A DNA stretch of 64,000 nt, from the NCBI GenBank assembly GCA_011634665.1, contig WAEK01000002.1, positions 2,314,501-2,378,500 of the forward strand. The letters are read 5' to 3'. The notes under the pieces are model-generated. The model was not told where the DNA came from and ran no database searches. It saw only the letters and a program-made list of their open reading frames with translations. This DNA comes from Mortierella sp. BCC40632 (taxonomy: Eukaryota; Mortierellomycota; Mortierellomycetes; Mortierellales; Mortierellaceae). Positions 32,576-47,309 of the stretch are shown one piece after another; the stretch's first letter is position 1; the number at the start of each line of letters is the position of its first letter. A program made the position numbers and the translations under genes.

Positions 32576-33480
32576 ATGGAAGCACATCCAAAGGCAAGAG
32601 ATCAGAGGAGCATGCTCATGTTTCCCCCAAGGCATCGCAATGTCTTCATGAAGACTCGACTCTAACGCCCTTGTATCTTACCTTGATCCAGTTTAAAGAT
32701 GTAAAGGACGAATGTCTCCGTTTTCCAGAGCATGGGGAGCACCTCTTCCAGGTGTACCTCGATTTGTTGGAAGGTACGCATGAGAGAAGAGAACATTCCT
32801 GGTCTGTCATCTCATAATGCCGCTAGTCTATTGTCTCTAACCTTCATAACGATACTAGCGAAAGAGTTCCTTGACGTGTCCGTGATTGAGTCGCCACTTT
32901 TAGGCCGCCACTTGCTCGCGGGCACACACCCAGACACTGTAAAGAGATCGTTGTCTTGGACTTGATGTCAAATGGACGCCCATTTCCCGCCATGGATAAT
33001 ACGCTGATATTTTTGATTGTGGTCCACCGTTCTATGGGAGTAGGGAGAGCAGTACATGTTTCTGCCTGCGCATGTGTCAGAGCCCTGGTCTCCTGCCAAA
33101 ATGGACTTGATGTTCCTGAAGTTGGCGAGTGAACAGAACCAGCGACTCAAGGACGGGGCAGTGGCCAGGTGAGAGAGAGAGGTGTCGCATTTTTGTCAGG
33201 AGCAAAGGAGCAAGAAGAGAAAGAAGTAAAGAAGTGTGAGCGTCGGTTACCATTGATGGATGAGACTTGTTGATAGATGTCACGTTGCCCCCTTCTCTGT
33301 ACTAGGATCACGCTCGCGATCATTTCTGGAGACTCAACACTGACCTACATGAACATGCGTCGAGGCATCCCGCCCGAGACGAACCTAAAGTCTTCTAGTG
33401 GAGTCCCTGCGAGTGGCCCCAGCAGCAGCAACAACAATGGCAGCAGCAACAGCAGCAGCAGCACAGCAACTTGTCCCTGA
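32576..33480 (+). CDS. SEN15: tRNA-splicing endonuclease subunit Sen15, five exons
   Basis: Exons 32576-32641, 32692-32773, 32859-32938, 33044-33168 and 33306-33480 encode 175 residues with phase kept throughout. Sen15 is a non-catalytic structural subunit of the TSEN complex that cuts introns from pre-tRNA. The visible signature blocks are HLFQVYLDLLEAKEFLDVSV, then EQYMFLPAHVSEPWSPAKMD, then ARITLAIISGDSTLTYMNMR. These match the beta-strands and the conserved acidic/Ser turn near the family's C-terminus. A low-complexity Ser/Asn tail (SSSNNNGSSNSSSS) closes the protein. Intron 1 is only 50 bases, with a CTCTAAC branch site. AATAAA follows the stop closely. The first exon is the least certain part. 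Confidence 0.82.
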
Positions 33481-33901
33481 ACAGACCTGATATATGAAAA
33501 TAAATTTCTCTCTTTCTCACCCTCTTCAGCCAACCAACCAACCTCACTACTCCGCACAACAGTCATTTCTCATCTCTTGGGGTTGTCCTGCCATCCTTGG
33601 ACATTTCTCTCTTTCTTTCTCTCTTGTCTCGCTCATTCTTTTTCCTTTTTTCCTTCTAGCCCTGCCGAGCTGACCGCGACATCTCCCTTTCGAATCCTCC
33701 CCCACACGGAATAGCCTCAGCCGGCACTGCAGGCAGAACAGAGACATTTTTTGCTTTCTTTCTCTCTCACACACACTCTCTCTTTCTATCTTTCTATTCC
33801 ACTCCCACTCCTGTAACCCTTTGGCGCTACGAACCACCATCACGCGTTGCGCTTGACACCCACATCATCATCCCGTATCATCCGCAGAACCAATCATCAC
33901 C
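33481..33901. other. CT-rich 5' leader and promoter of the FHIP gene
   Basis: Strongly pyrimidine-rich plus strand (33505-33530, 33600-33660, 33755-33800) up to the ATG at 33902. No gene seen. Confidence 0.6.
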
Positions 33902-36900
33902 ATGGAGCCGAGTTTTTGGAACAGACTCAGGAAATCTCTCATCACGCCCCCCAAGGCACAACCGAGCAGCACTGTGAAGCTTAACCATTTTAGCAAACAT
34001 TGGTCCACCATTCAGGTACTGCGGCCATCATCCAAACCTCTGGATAGAATGTGGAACATGTGCTTCTCAGCGTTCAAGAAAAAACAAAAATAGCTTCTTG
34101 ACTAATCACTCATGCTGTCGCTGCTCTATGCCGAAATGAACAGAATGGATTCTCTACCCCTGAGAAACGGAACCTGTTGGTCCGGCAGACAGAGATTCCA
34201 CATCGTCTCAAGCGCATGGTGAACCTCCTTGTGGATGAGGAGTCAAGCCAGGACGATGCCTCGGGGCCTACGGGCGTGTGCATGGAATATCTTCTCAGGA
34301 ACGACATCCTCCATACACTCGTCAACTATGCCGAGGGCGACCAACCCAAGGGAATCATGGGCGAGACTATCCGAACGATCGCCTCGATGATTAACCTTCT
34401 GGACGATCGCTTCCTGGTCCACAATGCTGTCCACAAACCTACCGTCAAGCTTCTCAGAACCTGTGCCTCCGGCGCGGAACCTCAAGGAGAAGGCTACTAT
34501 GAAGATTTGGTCGACCTCATGTACATCATTTGCTCAAAGATCCATGGCTATCCCGACCTACTCAACATTTTCTTTCACAACAAGCATTGGCTAACAACAC
34601 CCCAGAGAGTTTCAGCGAAGCAATTGCAAAAGAACAGGGAGACAATGGAGATGTTAAAGGATCTGAGGCAGACCGTCTCTGCCAAGGCTCAGGAGCAAGG
34701 TGGAGTGACGGAGGATGCGGATCAAAAGCAGGGCGACAAAGTAATTTCTTCCGTCTCTGTGGATAAGGGTGCTTCAGTCTCTCCTGTCCGGGAGACCAAG
34801 GTTGTGAAGCCATCGATTCCAAAGTCAGAGTACGAGTTCTTGCTCTTCACTTATCTATTGAGATTTGTCCATCTCGAGGGTAAGGCTGGAGACTTTGCTC
34901 GAACAGGTTTGTTGTTCCTGATGGAACTCGCCACAGGATCCTTGGGAGAGTATATCCTGGATGCAGACTTTACGTCCTATTTGGCTGCCAGCGTTGGTGC
35001 TCTTTATTCACAGCTACCCCGAAAACTTCTTGTACGAGGCGGTCCAAGCGTCATCAACGGAATGGTCGGAACGTTGAATGACCGTGCGCCCCCTGCCGAG
35101 TTCGCCGCCTCGGCAAGGAAAACAAACATTGAGTTGTCAACCTCGACCGAGTTCCAATCGCGACTCGATGCGTTCTTGAAACTCTTGGAGTTTTGTCAGG
35201 ATATTATGATGCGCTGTCCCAACAAGGATATTGTCGCAACGCTTCTCTCTTCCTTCAAGACAATCTTCCTGGAGAATATTCTCTATCCTTCTATCCTCGA
35301 GTGCTCAGACATGGATGGAAGCTCTGTCGCTGTCATCAGCTACATTGACTTGATTCTCCAGGTACTGGAACATGAAGCGCTGGTTGACCTTGTTGTTGGC
35401 TTTTTGATGTCATCAGACGAGGATGGTGGTCTTCGCAATGATGCCCGGAAGAGCATCAGCAACGAGAGCAATGCCAACTCGACACTCCAAGACCCAAGTG
35501 TGGATGATGCCTTTGCTCAAGTCCAAAACCCACAGACGACCTCGCCCTACTTCATGGCCACAGGCCGATTCACTCTGAAGGACTTGATCCTCTCTCGACT
35601 GAAATCTCGCTCGCAGCCAACAACCATTGCCACCTTGAAGCTGTTGAACACCGTTATTACGCGCCATTGCAAATACTCGCTCGAGCTGCTTAGTATCCAG
35701 CCGGATAAGCATGCCACTTCGTTCCGTGAATCACCCTTGGAAGGAAAGAACGAGGGTGTGACAATGATCAGCCATCATGTCCACGAGCTGGACCTCTTTT
35801 ATGGCCTGATCTCGACCATCAACCCTCGCCATACGGCCCAGATTTTCTGCAATGGCTACGAATCCTATCTCCGGGATGCTGAAGGGTCCGTCGAGATGCA
35901 CCAGTGCTACCTAAGGAGCAAGGAAAGAGATGGAAGTGACAAGACCCCGGCCCAGTTGTCAGAAATCGAGCGCAAGAAGCAACGTCGCCGAAGCATGAAG
36001 TATGGCCACCGAATGGAACTTCCTGAGAACATGTCTGGAGATGCGTTCATCCAAGAACAGGAAATGAGCCAAGGAACAGCGGACCAGAACCAACCTCCTT
36101 CCGACGAACCATGCTGCCCAGTCCCCATGCATCGACTTCTCCCGACAGACCCTTTGCTCCAGACTCTACTTGGAACGCTTTCGCACTTTTTTGCTCATAG
36201 CGCAGAGCTCAACTTGGCCTTGACAGGTGTCATTATTTCACTGGCCGTCTGCCCCTATCGATCATTGGAAGGCTGGCTCCTGTTCAAGGATTCGGATTCC
36301 AAGTCTACGGAGGATGGCGATGAGGCTGATCTCACTCAGAAACTTGAGACCTGCTTCAGCTTGGGTGATTCCGATGATGAGGAGACACTGCCCTCTTGTT
36401 TGAACCGCAACAACAATAACAACAAGAAGAAGACTCCTCTGGATGAGGACAACGCCTCGCAAGCCTTCAAGTCGTTCCCTCCATTCTTCACAATGCTCAG
36501 GACATTGACACAGCAAGTTGATTACTACCGAAGTGAGATTGACGATTTTGATATGTATCTTGCGGACCGTCGCAGGACTCTGCTTGTTGCCACGGAACTC
36601 AATAGCGCCATCCATACTCCAGGATTGGCTGGAGGCCGAGTCCCATTGTCGGGTGCAGGTCCAAACCGTCATGCCCACCATGACCGTCCACAGAACGCCA
36701 ATGCAGGTGCCTCTGGTGCGGATGCCCAGGCTGGCTCTAGGATCTCGGGCGCTTCGTCACCATTGCTTCAACGGATCAACACCAATAACCTCTCACCTTC
36801 TTCAGCAGAGGCAAGGACACCCGGAGGCTCCCTTGCCCAATCACCACGGGCTCGCAAGAGCAGTTCTCCTGCGAACTTGATGTCGACTGGTTCCAACATG

Positions 36901-37701
36901 CCGTTCCTGGTTCCTCCACCAAGGACCTCGAGCATGCGTGCTGGTGTGAGAGGTGGACCTGCTGGCAACCCAAGCAGCAACCATAGCCCCATGATGGGAC
37001 CTGATTCAGATCTTATTGGACCCTCGACCCCGTCGACCATGTCGGCTGCCTCCTCGATCTCGATTCAGGCCCCCAAGACGTCGACCCATGCTGGATCCAT
37101 ATCTTCGTCGATCTACTCGACCTCAGCAGAGTCGACACGGTCAGCGACGAGTAGCTATTATGCAGGTACAAGCTGGGCTACTTCGACGACCTCGACCTCA
37201 GCCTCGGCCTCGACGGGTGGTAACCCGATGCACAAAGTGATGGAGACCATGATGATCAAGCCTCTCTTCCCGGATGGATTTGTGAATGACTCGGAGAGTG
37301 ACGCGGAGGAGACGAGCAAGATCGAACTTAGCGATGAGGAGGAGGAAGAGGAGGAAGAGGAAGGTGAAGGTGAAGGTGAAGGTGAAGGTGAAGGAGCAGA
37401 GGAAGGAGCAGAGGAAGGAGAGACTGAGCAAGAAACATCCAAGTCGGACACTGCCAAGACAGATATGTCTGGATCGCCCCAATCCAACAATAGCAAGCGT
37501 GCCCGTCGTGGTACAGCTGGATCACGGAGCCGGGTGCCATCAGGCAAGGCAGGGTCGGAGAGTGGTCGTCATGCGGAGAAGAAGGTGTCACTTGGACAGT
37601 TGTTGACCAATGTGGTGATTCTGGAGGAGGTTGTCAAGGAGATGGTTGCTATGACCCAAGTTCGACGAGGTCTGGGTGTGGATAGCGTCCGGTTTGTCTA
37701 G
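33902..37701 (+). CDS. FHIP: FHIP-type (FTS-Hook-interacting, RAI16-like) protein, 1223 aa, two exons
   Basis: Exons 33902-34015 and 34144-37701 are joined in phase 0. FHIP proteins join FTS and Hook in the FHF complex, which links early endosomes to dynein; in filamentous fungi this drives long-range endosome transport. Family features are the N-terminal MEPSFWNRLRKSL followed by FSKHWSTIQNGF, then GVCMEYLLRNDILHTLVNYA. Next comes DLMYIICSKIHGYPDLLNIF, and later the conserved leucine-rich region up to about residue 830. The rest is a long Ser/Pro-rich tail with the acidic run EEEEEEEEEGEGEGEG and a helical C-terminus (TNVVILEEVVKEMVAMTQV). It is longer than animal FHIP proteins mainly through this tail. 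The ATG context CACCATGG is good. Confidence 0.87.
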
Positions 37702-37929
37702 TCCCTCTTTTTTTTTTTTTATTTTATTTTATTTTATTTTATTTTATTTTATTTTTCCCTCTTTTTTTTTTTTTTTTTCAGCATTCAGCATTCAGTAAAA
37801 CAAAAAGGCCCCCCTTCACGACAGTGTTTCCTATTAAACTGGATTTTGGATCATATAGCTTGCTCCATGAGTAGCATTTGCAAGTATTTGGTGTGAGGGC
37901 CTTTTTTTTTTTTTTTTTTCAGCTCCATC

Positions 37930-38292
37930 CTAGTGCCGACGCAATGTCTTTCTAGTCTTCCAGTCCATAGTCGCAGCAACAGCATAGGTCAGTCCGCTCG
38001 AAGCCAAACAGAGTCCACCTGAGAAATTTGAAGCGCGTAAGAAGCAAGGACCGGCAGCGAGGAGGTAGATCAGAGACTTGACAGAATATGATCGAATCAC
38101 ATTCACAAACGAGATGGGTCGTCGTTGTCCACAAAACCAACGAGTCTCTGTTGGAGTCGTTCGATGAGGTGACAAAGGTGTTGTCCGAGAGAAGCCTTCG
38201 ACTTGAGAGGGGAGGGGTGGGGAGATGCCTTTGGAGGTTTCATGTGTGATTTGTGCGGGAGAAGGTCGTCGTTCGATACCATAGATAAACAC
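37930..38292 (-). CDS. Possible small membrane protein, 5' end unresolved
   Basis: An open frame of about 120 codons has no ATG at its start, so either a short upstream exon exists or it is not a gene. An ATG in another frame at about 38284 suggests a spliced start. The non-repetitive part (RPISFVNVIRSYSVKSLIYL, then GGLCLASSGLTYAVAATMDW) has one or two possible hydrophobic helices and a basic C-terminus. A good acceptor (TTTCTCAG) lies inside the frame. I do not recognise the family; evidence is weak. Confidence 0.25.
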   Translation of the reverse strand: MFIYGIERRPSPAQITHETSKGISPPLPSQVEGFSRTTPLSPHRTTPTETRWFCGQRRPISFVNVIRSYSVKSLIYLLAAGPCFLRASNFSGGLCLASSGLTYAVAATMDWKTRKTLRRH

Positions 38293-38327
38293 GCTAAGAA
38301 CTGTTTTTTTTCAGAAAAAAAAAAAAA

Positions 38328-38404
<77 letters not shown>

Positions 38405-38620
38405 AGCGAGGGATGGGGAATGGGTTATCTACCGAGTGTATCGGAACCGAAAGGACAAATAAAAAGCCTAAAAACAAGACCATTCACTTACAACGAGTAA
38501 ACACCAAAGACCCATTCAAAAATAAGGAAACAGAGGAGACCGCCCAGCAATAAGACTATATCGTTCCCCAACACAGTCAATTTTGTTGTCAGGAAACTGC
38601 ATTCTGCTTTGATCATGGCC

Positions 38621-38656
<36 letters not shown>

Positions 38657-38695
38657 CCCCCTCTTATCTCCCCCTGAATCCACAAGACAAAGGTA

Positions 38696-38947
38696 TCATT
38701 TACAGCAAGAAGCGCCTCGAGCTTGTGCTCTTGCCCAGGCCGAGTATGCGGAGCACACAGATCTGGATCCACGGCCTCTAACTCGCTTTGTTGCATTTTC
38801 GGTCCATGGTCGTGTTGACTTTATTGGCTGTTGAGTTGAGCTCTCTTGCTGTAAATATCGAGAGTTGTGGTCTGGTGGTTGTTCTGTGTTGCCTAGGGCA
38901 TGCTCAAAGCTTTGATCATCGGGGCTTAGTTCCTTTATATGATCCAT
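38696..38947 (-). CDS. Possible small protein, 83 aa
   Basis: An ATG-initiated frame (MDHIKELSPDDQSFEHALGN) ends in a basic, Cys-containing tail (ARGASCCK). The N-terminal half is acidic and polar with no repeats, unlike the surrounding sequence. No family recognised and no conservation evidence; the frame could be chance. Confidence 0.2.
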   Translation of the reverse strand: MDHIKELSPDDQSFEHALGNTEQPPDHNSRYLQQESSTQQPIKSTRPWTENATKRVRGRGSRSVCSAYSAWARAQARGASCCK

Positions 38948-39484
38948 GACTATTATTATTTTCTTTTTTCTTTTTTTTTTTTTCTTTTGGTCCGATGAGT
39001 TTCGAAAAGACTGTAGTGGAAAGGGGCACACCAACAGACAATGAATGAAAAAAGAAGAAGAAAAAAACGAACGAACGAACGAACGAACGAACGAGATAGA
39101 GAGATATATGGCAAAAAGGGTAAGATGACCTCTTTTTTTTTTTGTTTTTTGACTTTTTTCATGGATAACCTGTCCATGCAGATACTGTCTCCTTCAAAAG
39201 AAGAAAGATGGATCAGGATGGACAAAAGAAACAGGCATTTGTCAGGTCCCACTGGAATACCAAGGAGACAGACTGGGACAAAAGAAGAAAATGCTCTCTT
39301 TGGCCCTGACTCTTTTTTTTTTTTTGCCTGTCCCTCCTGTGGGCTCCTCAATTTTTTTTTTTTTTTTTTTTTTCTGACCACACAATCTCTCCCTCCCTTT
39401 CATCCTGTATCCAAAAAGTGCTAAAAAGACATCTAATAATCTCCTTTTTTTTCGATATGACGGCTGCTTTTTCTGTTTAATGCT

Positions 39485-40665
39485 TCAGAGGTATCGTTTG
39501 GCGCTGAGCCTGACTTTGGTATCAAATGCTGTTGAAGTGATGATCGAATTAGGTTCATAGAACGGGTTTAACAGCGTCTAGACGTTTTAGGAATAATACA
39601 CACACGTAAAAGGTATTGAAGCAAGTTCATGTTTAGTCACTTGAGATCTTTGGCTTTTCCTGTTTGTGTTCCTCTTTTCTTTTCTTTTCTTTTTTTTTTT
39701 CCTTACCTTGATGTAGATCTCATAGCATTCGTTGAAAAAGTTTTTGATGGCATCCTCGCTCTTGGCATCATGCAACAACAAGAATTTGATATCTATTTCG
39801 GTCATTACCCAAAGACAAAGACAAAGATGAAGAAAAGAAGAAAGAGGCAAAGAGCAGGTGGACCAAGATTGGTTTGCAGGTTAAGGTAGACATATAGACC
39901 TCTGAAAAGGTTTCTAGTTTTTTTCCCCTTCTTCTTTTGGCAATCCTCATGAAGACGCCTGTAAGGAGACAACATTGGGGAGAATCGACCTTTCAAAGAC
40001 TGACAGTATTCGAGAGAGAGAGATAAGCTTTTTTTTTGACAATAAACAGCAAAGTGACAACGATGATGATACTTCCAGCGGTTAGATATGCAGAAATGAA
40101 CCGCTCATTGAACTTATCAATGGATTTTAGGTACCTAATGATTAGAAGGGACAGGTCAGCGAGATCCAAAAGAGGTGTTACAGAGCGGAGAATTTGATCC
40201 GAGTCCATTTTTTTTAGGGTCCATGGAATCCAGCCTGGCCCAGACTGCTGAGAATGGCCTCTCTTACATCTGGGTTGTGCTCCACTGGATGTCTTCGACC
40301 ATATCCAGAGCAGAGTGAGCAATAAACTGATTCAAGTGGCGAAATTCTTCCTTCTAAGAGAATTTTAAGAAAGAAAAAAAAGGCCCATTGACTGGAGCGT
40401 TAGGTCCTCAGAAATAGCATCCTATGTCCCTGGGAAGTGCTGGAAGTATGTGTGTCGGGGGTCTATGTTTTACCCTGGCGTCCGAGACAGCGGTTCCCAC
40501 TGAAGATGATCTTGCCGTGCTCACCGAGACGAACTCGGCTTCGTAAATGGGATTGTCCTTGGTGCCAATCATGACAAAGTAACATGTTGGCATGTTCCCG
40601 TATCCAAGAGGCCCACTTCCGATGCCGGAGCCACCACTGCTTGAAGATGAATGTGTTTGGTTCAT
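39485..40665 (-). CDS. TRS20: TRAPP complex subunit Trs20/sedlin (TRAPPC2), five exons
   Basis: Exons 40474-40665, 40268-40353, 40073-40134, 39707-39792 and 39485-39577 (complement) encode 172 residues; phase is kept. Sedlin is a core longin-fold subunit of the TRAPP vesicle-tethering complexes at the ER-Golgi boundary. Conserved blocks in order are CYFVMIGTKDNPIYEAEF, FRHLNQFIAHSALDMVED, YLKSIDKFNERFISAYLTAG, NIKFLLLHDAKSEDAIKNFF and LNPFYEPNSIITSTAFDTKV. A 24-residue Ser/Gly-rich N-terminal extension precedes the usual start. The internal ATG (Met25 of NMPTCYF) could be an alternative start matching typical family length of about 140. It shares a 295-base divergent promoter interval with RNASEH2B. 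Confidence 0.93.
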
Positions 40666-40960
40666 GTTGAATGAGATGCTGACTGGAACGCTGAGCTAGG
40701 ATGGTCCGATGATAGAGATGACATGGAAAAAAAAGAACGCGCCTCCCACTCAACAGGAGGGCGAAGTGGAGGCTGCACCAACCCCTTAACCCTACCGCTG
40801 GCACACTGAGCCTACCAGGACTACAGAAGTGGAAGACTAAAGCTCTTCTTTTTTTTTTTCCTCCCTTTCACTGCATCAAGGACCAGGATCCTCAAAAGGC
40901 GTTGATCACATTTCAAGACTTGTGAGAGAATTAATCCTCAAATTGATCCATTGAGGAATC
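40666..40960. promoter_or_regulatory. Divergent promoter interval, TRS20/RNASEH2B
   Basis: 295 bases between the two ATGs, with a T(10) run at 40849-40859 and A(8) at 40727. The shared promoter role is inferred from layout. Confidence 0.45.
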
Positions 40961-41231
40961 ATGTCCGCCACTAGTCAACAGAGAATCTGTATTGGACCGA
41001 CAGGTATAGATAGATTTTCTCTGTTCAAAACCTGTACCCTCCAAAGAGATACTGGAGAGCGGCTGGTCTCCTTCATGAGACTCAAATAGTCTACGCGCAA
41101 GCGACTCGGGACGTTCTTTGAGAAAACTGGATGCTAACACTGTCGTCTTTCAACAATAGCCTCTTCGAGTGCAGAGGATCCATTGTCAATCTTGCTGCCA
41201 CACCCAAGCTCAGGTAACTACAGTCTTCTCC

Positions 41232-41264
<33 letters not shown>

Positions 41265-42831
41265 GCAGCTCCTTTTATTTGATCCGCACCTAGAATGTTG
41301 TATTAAAACAACCGTTCCAACTTCAATTGATCCCTTCACTGACCCGTTGGATACGCGGATGAATTTCCTCAGGCTTCCCCTCTAGGTTCATTATTCAGGA
41401 TGGTCAGCTCTATGAAATGCAGGTCGTCGACTCGGAAGGACTTCGATCATGGATCATTGCCGAAACGATCCAGTCAGGTATAGGATGAGACTGCCAATCA
41501 CACAAAAAACGAGACAGAATGGAATGACGATAGACACTCCCTGACTCTTGTCCCTTCCAACAACTTGCTTCACTGCATATAGACGGGTCTCTTTATTTGA
41601 TCACTCCTGTGGACCCAGTCTTTATGTTCATCCCAATCATGGATATCATGCGCCAAAAGACCTCCGAATCCGATGGACGATTCTTGTCGGTCAATGGCGC
41701 CTTCGAGAGTGATCAGTACACTTCAATGAGACATCTTGCCCAGCTAAAGAAAGTGGAAGCACATCTCGCCTGTGTCTGCGAAGTTCAAGGTAACAGGTCG
41801 ACTACCTCTTTATCACGAATTTCCTTTCGAATGACAATGACATCCAGAGTAAATTTTACTGAACGAGGGTGGGGCATATTGGGTGGGGATTCTGGATCAG
41901 ATTCTTTCGAAAAAACGTTTAGATTAAAGGATGATCTAGTCATGGCATGGTTAAAGAAAAAAGTTCAGACGCTTGTCGACCGATTTGAGTCGATCCCAAC
42001 TTTGGTCAACTCGATCGCCTATACCGAATCCCTCCCGGGTCCCTGCAGATCAGGCAAGTCCTACACTACTCCATTCGTCCTCGAACCCTCTTTATCTTCC
42101 TTCGCAATGATTTTAAAAGTAGATTGACTGACATTTTGTGAGGATTCTTTTTTTTTTTATCCTTCCTTTTCGGTCGAATAGAGGCCATTGTGCAAGCGTC
42201 ATTGAGGCTTGTTTCGGCTTACTTGTCTGACTACTGGGCGATTCATCTCGCTGCTGAATATCAGTAAGTGTTGACTTTTCTTTCTCCTTTCCTCTCCCTC
42301 ATTTTTTTTTCTTGTACCGCAGAGCTCTAGTAATTCTGGGATGTGTGTTAAATTGTTTCCCCTCCCCTTCCCTCCCTTCCCAAAAAAAAAAAACAATGAC
42401 TACTAGGTTCCCTGAACTGGACAAACTTGAGAGCAGGGCACAGCTTCCCTCAATGGCTGATTTTGGCAAGCGATCAGGGATGGACTACGAAGAGCAAAAG
42501 GATGCAAAAGATGTGAAGGTAAAAAGAAAGCTTCCTGTCTTTTTCTTTTTCTTTTTCTTTTTCTTTTTCTTTTTCTTTTTCTTTTTCTTTTCTTTTCTTT
42601 TTCTTTTTCTTCTTCTTTTTCTTTTTTTTTTTTTTTTTTTTTTTTGCCCTAAAACTCCGTTCTTTCCCTTTTCATATGGACTAACTCGGCATCCAATGAC
42701 TTGCCCTCTTGAATCATTCAAAAAAAAAAAACTTATAGAAACCAAAATTGACTGCAGGGCAAAGAAAGTTGGCCAAGGCGAGCACCACGGGCATGAAACC
42801 TCTGTCCAGTTTCTTTACTAAAAAGACTTGA
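40961..42831 (+). CDS. RNASEH2B: Ribonuclease H2 subunit B, eight exons
   Basis: Exons are 40961-41003, 41160-41213, 41373-41477, 41583-41789, 41901-42053, 42182-42263, 42407-42518 and 42739-42831. They encode 282 residues with all phases consistent. RNase H2 removes single ribonucleotides and RNA-DNA hybrids from the genome; B and C form the scaffold for the catalytic A subunit. Family signs are LYEMQVVDSEGLRSWIIAET, then DGSLYLITPVDPVFMFIPIM, and later a helical region (EAIVQASLRLVSAYLSDYWA). The C-terminus ends LAKASTTGMKPLSSFFTKKT, a PIP-box-like PCNA-binding end equivalent to that in animal RNASEH2B. The fifth intron uses a GC donor (CAGGCAAGT). The intron before the last exon holds about 110 bases of CTTTTT repeats. 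Confidence 0.9.
42540..42648. repeat. (CTTTTT)n tract in an RNASEH2B intron
   Basis: A six-base pyrimidine unit repeated about 13 times and then poly(T), between exons 7 and 8. Confidence 0.9.
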
Positions 42832-43147
42832 TAGATGCATGTCACCACAAACTGTATAATAGACTTGCTTTCACTCTGCTTTTTTTTTTTTTTTTTTTTT
42901 TTACGCGTTTATTCAAATATGCTACCCATGCTAATAGGCATAGGTCATGTTAAACTATAAATGAGCAGATGGTCATGGCGAGCAAAAATGATAAAGGGCA
43001 ATAACTGACTTTGGGGAGGCGAATAAAAAAGATGGAAGGATAATAACAAGGAGAAAGGAAAGGGAGACTACATACAGATCATGCGAAAGCTAATTGTTTT
43101 CTTTATGCTCACCTGCATGATTTGGATTCTTTGGCGCAAACCTTTTT
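42832..43147. other. Convergent 3' interval between RNASEH2B and the CHK2-like gene
   Basis: 316 bases with T(22) at 42881-42902; no gene seen. Confidence 0.6.
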
Positions 43148-46203
<3,056 letters not shown>

Positions 46204-47309
46204 GCTCGCGACAAGAGAGAAGTGAGGTGAGGAATGAGCTTGAGATGACAGATGGACAAGATCGCCTAGGGAGGAGGAAGGGTTGCGACCTAATGAACTG
46301 GATCGGATAGTGACAAAACTTGGAGAGTGAGGGAGAGAGGGAGGGAGACGGGGGGACAGAGAGAGGGAGAGCGAGGGTGGGGTGTTCGGAAGAGGAAGAG
46401 AGTGGTTGAGGAAGAGAGCGAGAGAAAAGAGAGCGAACTAACGAGAATAGGAGGGGGAATAAAAAGAAAGACTGGGTAGGGACAGGGTCACCACACGGTT
46501 GAAGTGACCACGGCAAACGACCGCGCCCCAACCCGCACATATCTTCTTGTCAATTGCGTTGCGGCATTTCGCCGTCTCACTGTGTGCTTGGGCCTAGTCG
46601 GGTCCACTTCGCCCTGCATTGGTGGCGAACCCACTTTACATCTCTCTCTCACGCACACACAAGCCCTCCACTCGACCCCTTTTTTGGGCCTGGCTTTGCT
46701 CGAGTCAGATCAGAACATCCTCCTCATCCAGTCTTAAGCATTTGACTGAATCAGAACTCGTCTAGGTCACAGACATGCAACTGACTTCCATCAGCTGTCT
46801 TCGTCTTCATCCGTCGAGTCGCTATTTTACTAGGAGACAGAAAGTGAAAGGGCCGCGTCACTGTACCTGCCTTCGGAATCGGGATTCAGCAAGGAAATCA
46901 AGGGCCCAATGAGCCAGACTGGAACTCTCATTCCTCCTAGCCCAGCTGTACTCATCGACGCCTGCCGTTCCGACCTGGATTCTATCCGTCCTCTTCTTCG
47001 CCGTCGTAGGCCGGTTCTAGTGAAGAAAGTATTCCTAATCCTGCCAGTTGCACCAGTCTCCGGCTGGCGACTTTTTTTTTAGAGTCGCTCCACTGCTCCT
47101 TTCCAGGTATAAAAGGTCCATCGCACTGCCCAACACCACTGCAATTTGTACATTGTCCCTCCTCCCACCCCGTGTGCTCTTTTTCACTTTTGAGACCGCC
47201 ACAACCAATGCTAATGTCACGAATGCCCTCTTCCCAGAGTTCAAACTAACGCCTGTTATCAAAACCGCTCGTCATCTAAATATCACTTTACTCTCCACCT
47301 TTATACGCG
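46204..47309. other. Divergent region between the CHK2-like kinase and the secreted protein
   Basis: GA-rich purine tracts at 46320-46440 form the kinase gene's 5' region. A TATA-like element at 47108-47114 belongs to the following gene. No other gene seen. Confidence 0.55.
47108..47114 (+). promoter_or_regulatory. TATA-box-like element of the secreted-protein gene
   Basis: TATAAAA lies about 200 bases before the ATG at 47310; this is one of few clear TATA-type elements in the window. Confidence 0.45.

Larger units (their letters stand above)
37702..39484. other. Intergenic region rich in simple repeats
   Basis: Contains (ATTTT)n at 37720-37755, T(20) at 37756-37780 and 37902-37919, A(20)+(GA)n at 38317-38402 on the plus strand, and T(25) at 38621-38645. 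It also has (GAAC)n at 39067-39092 and several poly(T) runs from 39130 to 39375. Two weak minus-strand open frames are listed separately. Confidence 0.6.
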
